A DNA stretch of 64,000 nt from Halapricum desulfuricans (GTDB lineage: Archaea; Halobacteriota; Halobacteria; Halobacteriales; Haloarculaceae): NCBI RefSeq assembly GCF_017094465.1, contig NZ_CP064791.1, positions 1,178,001 to 1,242,000 of the forward strand, in the 5' to 3' direction. Shown here piece after piece: positions 61,645 to 64,000 of this stretch (within the stretch, counting starts at the first letter, position 1; the number at the start of each line of letters is the position of its first letter). Below the pieces are notes generated by a model, which was given only the letters and a program-made list of their open reading frames with translations, had not been told where the DNA came from and did no database searches. A program made the position numbers and the translations under genes.

Positions 61645-62768
61645 TTCAGCTCTTCTCCGAGGAGTTCGACGGCGTCACGCACGGCACCGATCGTCGTCAG
61701 GTATCCGGCGCCGACCGACCGCTTGACCGCTGCTGCCGCCGGTCCGCGGAGAAGTTGCGGCCCGACCTTCGCGACCGCACCGTCGCCGACGCTGACGAGC
61801 CAGCCGAGCTGATCGTAGTCGTAGCGCTCGAGTCGTGGCTCGAATCCGCGGCTGCCCTCGCGGTCGAACGCGAGCAGTGCTGCCAGGTTCTCGGCTGCGA
61901 CTGGGGCCTGTCTGATCGCCGTGTGTGCGGTGGCTGGCGCGAGGCGTCCGTCGACGTCCGTGACGCGTGCGGCGTCACCGAGCGCGACGGTCCGATCCGA
62001 CAACCGTAGCGTCGCCGGTACGCTCGGGCGATCGGGAACGGCATCCGTCCCCGTGATTCCGCCGGTCCAGACGAATTGGTCGTACGGGACGGTCGAGCCG
62101 TCTTCGAGATCGATGGTTGCCTCGTCGGCGCGGGTCACGCCTGCGCCAGTTCGGATATCGATCCCGCGATCGGTCAGCTCCTCGCGCAGTCCGCGGCGGA
62201 GATCCGATGGGAACGACGGCGCGATCTTCGGGGCCTGTTCGAGTAGCGTGACCGTCGCGTCGGCGTCTTCTTCGCGTGCCAGCGCCGCGAGTTCGCCCGC
62301 GGCCTGGATTCCCGAGAGGCCGGCTCCCCCGACGACAATTCGACCGTCCGCTTCGAACGCCTCGAAGGCGTCCGCGCGGATCTGTCGGGCGTGATCGACA
62401 GTCCGAAGCGGTGTCGCGTGCTCGCGAACGCCGTCGAGACCGTAGAACGCGGTCTCGATACCGAGCGTGATCGCACCCGCGTCGTAGGTAACTGTCTCGC
62501 CGCCGGCGAGCGTCGCTACCTGCCGCTCGGGATCGATATCGGTCACACGCTGCTGTCGGTGCCGTGCGCCGTCGAGAATCTCGGAGAAGGGGATCGTGAT
62601 CGCCTCGGCCATGTCGGGTCGCCGAATGACGCGATGGACCTCGTGGCGCACGGTGTGTGTCGGGCTGTCGTCGAACAGGACGATCTCGTCGGTCGCCGGC
62701 AGCCGTCGTTCGAGCCGTCGAACGAGCGGGAGACCGGCGTATCCGCCGCCGAAGACTGCGACTCGCAT
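61641..62768 (-). CDS. NADH dehydrogenase type II-like FAD oxidoreductase
   Basis: A 375-residue flavoprotein. MRVAVFGGGYAGLPLVRRL is the FAD loop and GRIVVGGAGLSGIQAAGEL the NAD(P)H loop. VALGDAARV near residue 290 is the second FAD contact. The layout fits Ndh-2 and sulfide:quinone reductase relatives; no Cys pair for the latter is evident. TTTACG near 62785-62790 (minus strand) lies about 20 bases before the ATG at 62768. The frame stays open to 63014. Confidence 0.88.
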   Translation of the reverse strand: MRVAVFGGGYAGLPLVRRLERRLPATDEIVLFDDSPTHTVRHEVHRVIRRPDMAEAITIPFSEILDGARHRQQRVTDIDPERQVATLAGGETVTYDAGAITLGIETAFYGLDGVREHATPLRTVDHARQIRADAFEAFEADGRIVVGGAGLSGIQAAGELAALAREEDADATVTLLEQAPKIAPSFPSDLRRGLREELTDRGIDIRTGAGVTRADEATIDLEDGSTVPYDQFVWTGGITGTDAVPDRPSVPATLRLSDRTVALGDAARVTDVDGRLAPATAHTAIRQAPVAAENLAALLAFDREGSRGFEPRLERYDYDQLGWLVSVGDGAVAKVGPQLLRGPAAAAVKRSVGAGYLTTIGAVRDAVELLGEELN

Positions 62769-63049
62769 AAGCGGTGTTCGGGTCGGATCGACGTAAACGC
62801 GTGGGTCGGCGATATGCCAGGGATGAATGGCTCTGGCAGTACTCCGGATCACTTCCGCCGAGAGACCGAGATCGGCGGAGGCCAGCGACACGGGAAACCG
62901 AGCACGGCCGTCGCCATACCGACGAATCTCCAGCAAGCCCACCTCGACGACGAGCAACAGATCAAAGCCGTCGTCGAGTTCGCTCGACTGGACGATATCT
63001 CGGATCAATAACAAAGGACTGATTTATTCGCTCGTAGAATAACGTTGTA

Positions 63050-64000
63050 ATGGCGTCAGACGACCTACTCTCGTCGCTGGAGCACATCGCCGAGCGGCTC
63101 GATTTCGGCGAGTACGAGGCGAAAGCATACCTGACGATCCTCGAACACGGCGAACTCACGGCCGCGGAGATCGCCGAATACACCGATATCCCCCAGCCGC
63201 GGGTGTACGACACGGTGCGGAGCCTCAGCGACAGCGGGCTGGTCGAACTTCGCGAGTCCCGACCGATGAAGGTGCTGGCGATCGACCCGCAGGAGGCGTT
63301 CGCCGACTATCGCGATTCGCTGTCGTCGCTCGTCACCGGGCTCAACGAGCGATACACGCAGCCGGCACGCGAGGCGGAGGGCGTCTCGCTGGTGAAGTCC
63401 CGGCCGACGATGCTGCGGTATCTCGAAGACGTGATCGAGTCAGCCGAGTACGAGCTGATGGTGTCGCTGACGCCCGACCTTCTCGAACGATATCACGAGA
63501 CGCTCGCGGACGTCCAGAGCAAGGGTGTCGCGGTCGAGATCCTCCTCTCGCCGGCCGCAGCGGTGCCGGGGCCCGACGAGTTCGATTACGTCGACGTCGC
63601 CACGACCGTCCGGACGCGCCGCGGCGTGACGACGCCGATCGTAGCTGTCGCCGACGGCGAGTACGCGATGTACGCGACCAGAGAAGGGATCGAAGGCGCG
63701 GAGGACCGCTACGGCGTGATCTTCAACCGTTCGGAACTGGGCTTTCTGCTATCGGGTTTCCTGAACACGGTCCTGTGGACCACGGCCGAAACGATCGTCG
63801 AAGAGCCCGTCGCGGACCAGTTCCCGCGTCGATACGGGACGATCCGCCGGTGCGTGTCGGATCTCGAACAACTAGAGGGAACGTACTACGCCTCGATCGA
63901 GGGCCGAGACGTGGAGACGGGCGAGCACACCCTGGTCGAAGGGAAAATCGTTGACGTGCTCTCGGAGAACAACTGGGTCGCGGCCTCGCTTGTCGTCGAC
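63050..64000 (+). CDS. TrmB-family transcription regulator (N-terminal part, runs off the window)
   Basis: About 317 residues are visible, without a stop. The N terminus has a TrmB winged helix (FGEYEAKAYLTILEHGELTAAEIAEYTDIPQPRVYDTVRSL). It is followed by a PLD-like sensor region (LVKSRPTMLRYLEDVIESAEYELMVSL, GVAVEILLSPAA) and the start of a C-terminal domain. TrmB proteins bind sugars and control sugar or central-carbon genes; a gluconeogenesis regulator of this type is known in Halobacterium. TTTATT at 63022-63027 lies about 25 bases before the ATG, so the transcript is probably leaderless. Confidence 0.88.
   Translation, partial: MASDDLLSSLEHIAERLDFGEYEAKAYLTILEHGELTAAEIAEYTDIPQPRVYDTVRSLSDSGLVELRESRPMKVLAIDPQEAFADYRDSLSSLVTGLNERYTQPAREAEGVSLVKSRPTMLRYLEDVIESAEYELMVSLTPDLLERYHETLADVQSKGVAVEILLSPAAAVPGPDEFDYVDVATTVRTRRGVTTPIVAVADGEYAMYATREGIEGAEDRYGVIFNRSELGFLLSGFLNTVLWTTAETIVEEPVADQFPRRYGTIRRCVSDLEQLEGTYYASIEGRDVETGEHTLVEGKIVDVLSENNWVAASLVVD

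Overview
The window is a chromosomal segment of a haloarchaeon (class Halobacteria, plausibly Haloarculaceae; the family is inference). The evidence is very high GC, strongly acidic proteins, twin-arginine signals on exported redox proteins, many leaderless TATA-type promoters about 25-30 bp before start codons, and families known mainly from Halobacteria (Bat/NarO HTH-10 regulators, a gamma-like haem subunit in the nar operon, DUF63, DUF2249 clusters). I see no rRNA, tRNA, CRISPR array or intact transposase.

Region 1 (1-8231, minus strand) is a LysW-dependent arginine biosynthesis cluster: argG-argH, then argX-argC-argB-argD-lysK-argF with four-base stop/start overlaps between most of the second group. 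The carrier gene lysW, which sits between argH and argX in Haloferax, is absent. Two tiny coupled reading frames precede argX instead.

Region 2 (8.5-30.2 kb) is mixed core genome: a secreted coiled-coil protein beside a membrane-anchored winged-helix protein, a ferritin-like protein, an orphan YcaO/SagD-type cyclodehydratase, DUF63, a ribbon-helix-helix protein, two sensor kinases, an MFS transporter, a CBS protein, a CDF cation transporter, a HIT protein, methionine aminopeptidase, an isoaspartyl peptidase, isocitrate dehydrogenase, a fused 3-hydroxyacyl-CoA dehydrogenase/enoyl-CoA hydratase, and gcvT-gcvH.

Region 3 (30.3-49.1 kb) is a nitrate-respiration island. A NarO-type regulator with the C-x-C-x7-C motif diverges from an eleven-gene nar operon: membrane protein, Rieske, cytochrome b, small membrane protein, NarG, NarH, haem gamma-like subunit, NarJ, membrane protein, HEAT protein, Mrp-DUF2249 fusion. 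Beyond it lie a REC-PAS protein without a kinase domain, two stand-alone DUF2249 proteins, a radical SAM/SPASM enzyme, a NnrS/haem-copper-like membrane protein, a DUF59-like protein, a TetR regulator and a MoaD-like protein. Palindromes of the form CGAA-N4-TTCG recur at the nar, DUF2249/radical SAM and MoaD-like promoters and outline a candidate NarO regulon. Two copies of an ~80 bp inverted-repeat element lie here. One contains a clean 157 bp insertion full of hairpins.

Region 4 (49.2-58.7 kb) holds an RND/MMPL exporter with probable TetR operators, an FmdE-like protein, a metal-efflux module (P1B ATPase, HMA chaperone, ArsR-like regulator), a multicopper oxidase, a SHOCT-domain gene broken by an in-frame TGA, and two very small genes.

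Region 5 (58.7-64 kb) has a phosphoesterase with a perfect 39 bp tandem duplication, a ParA-CheW gene pair, a type II NADH dehydrogenase-like flavoprotein, and the start of a TrmB-family regulator that runs off the end.
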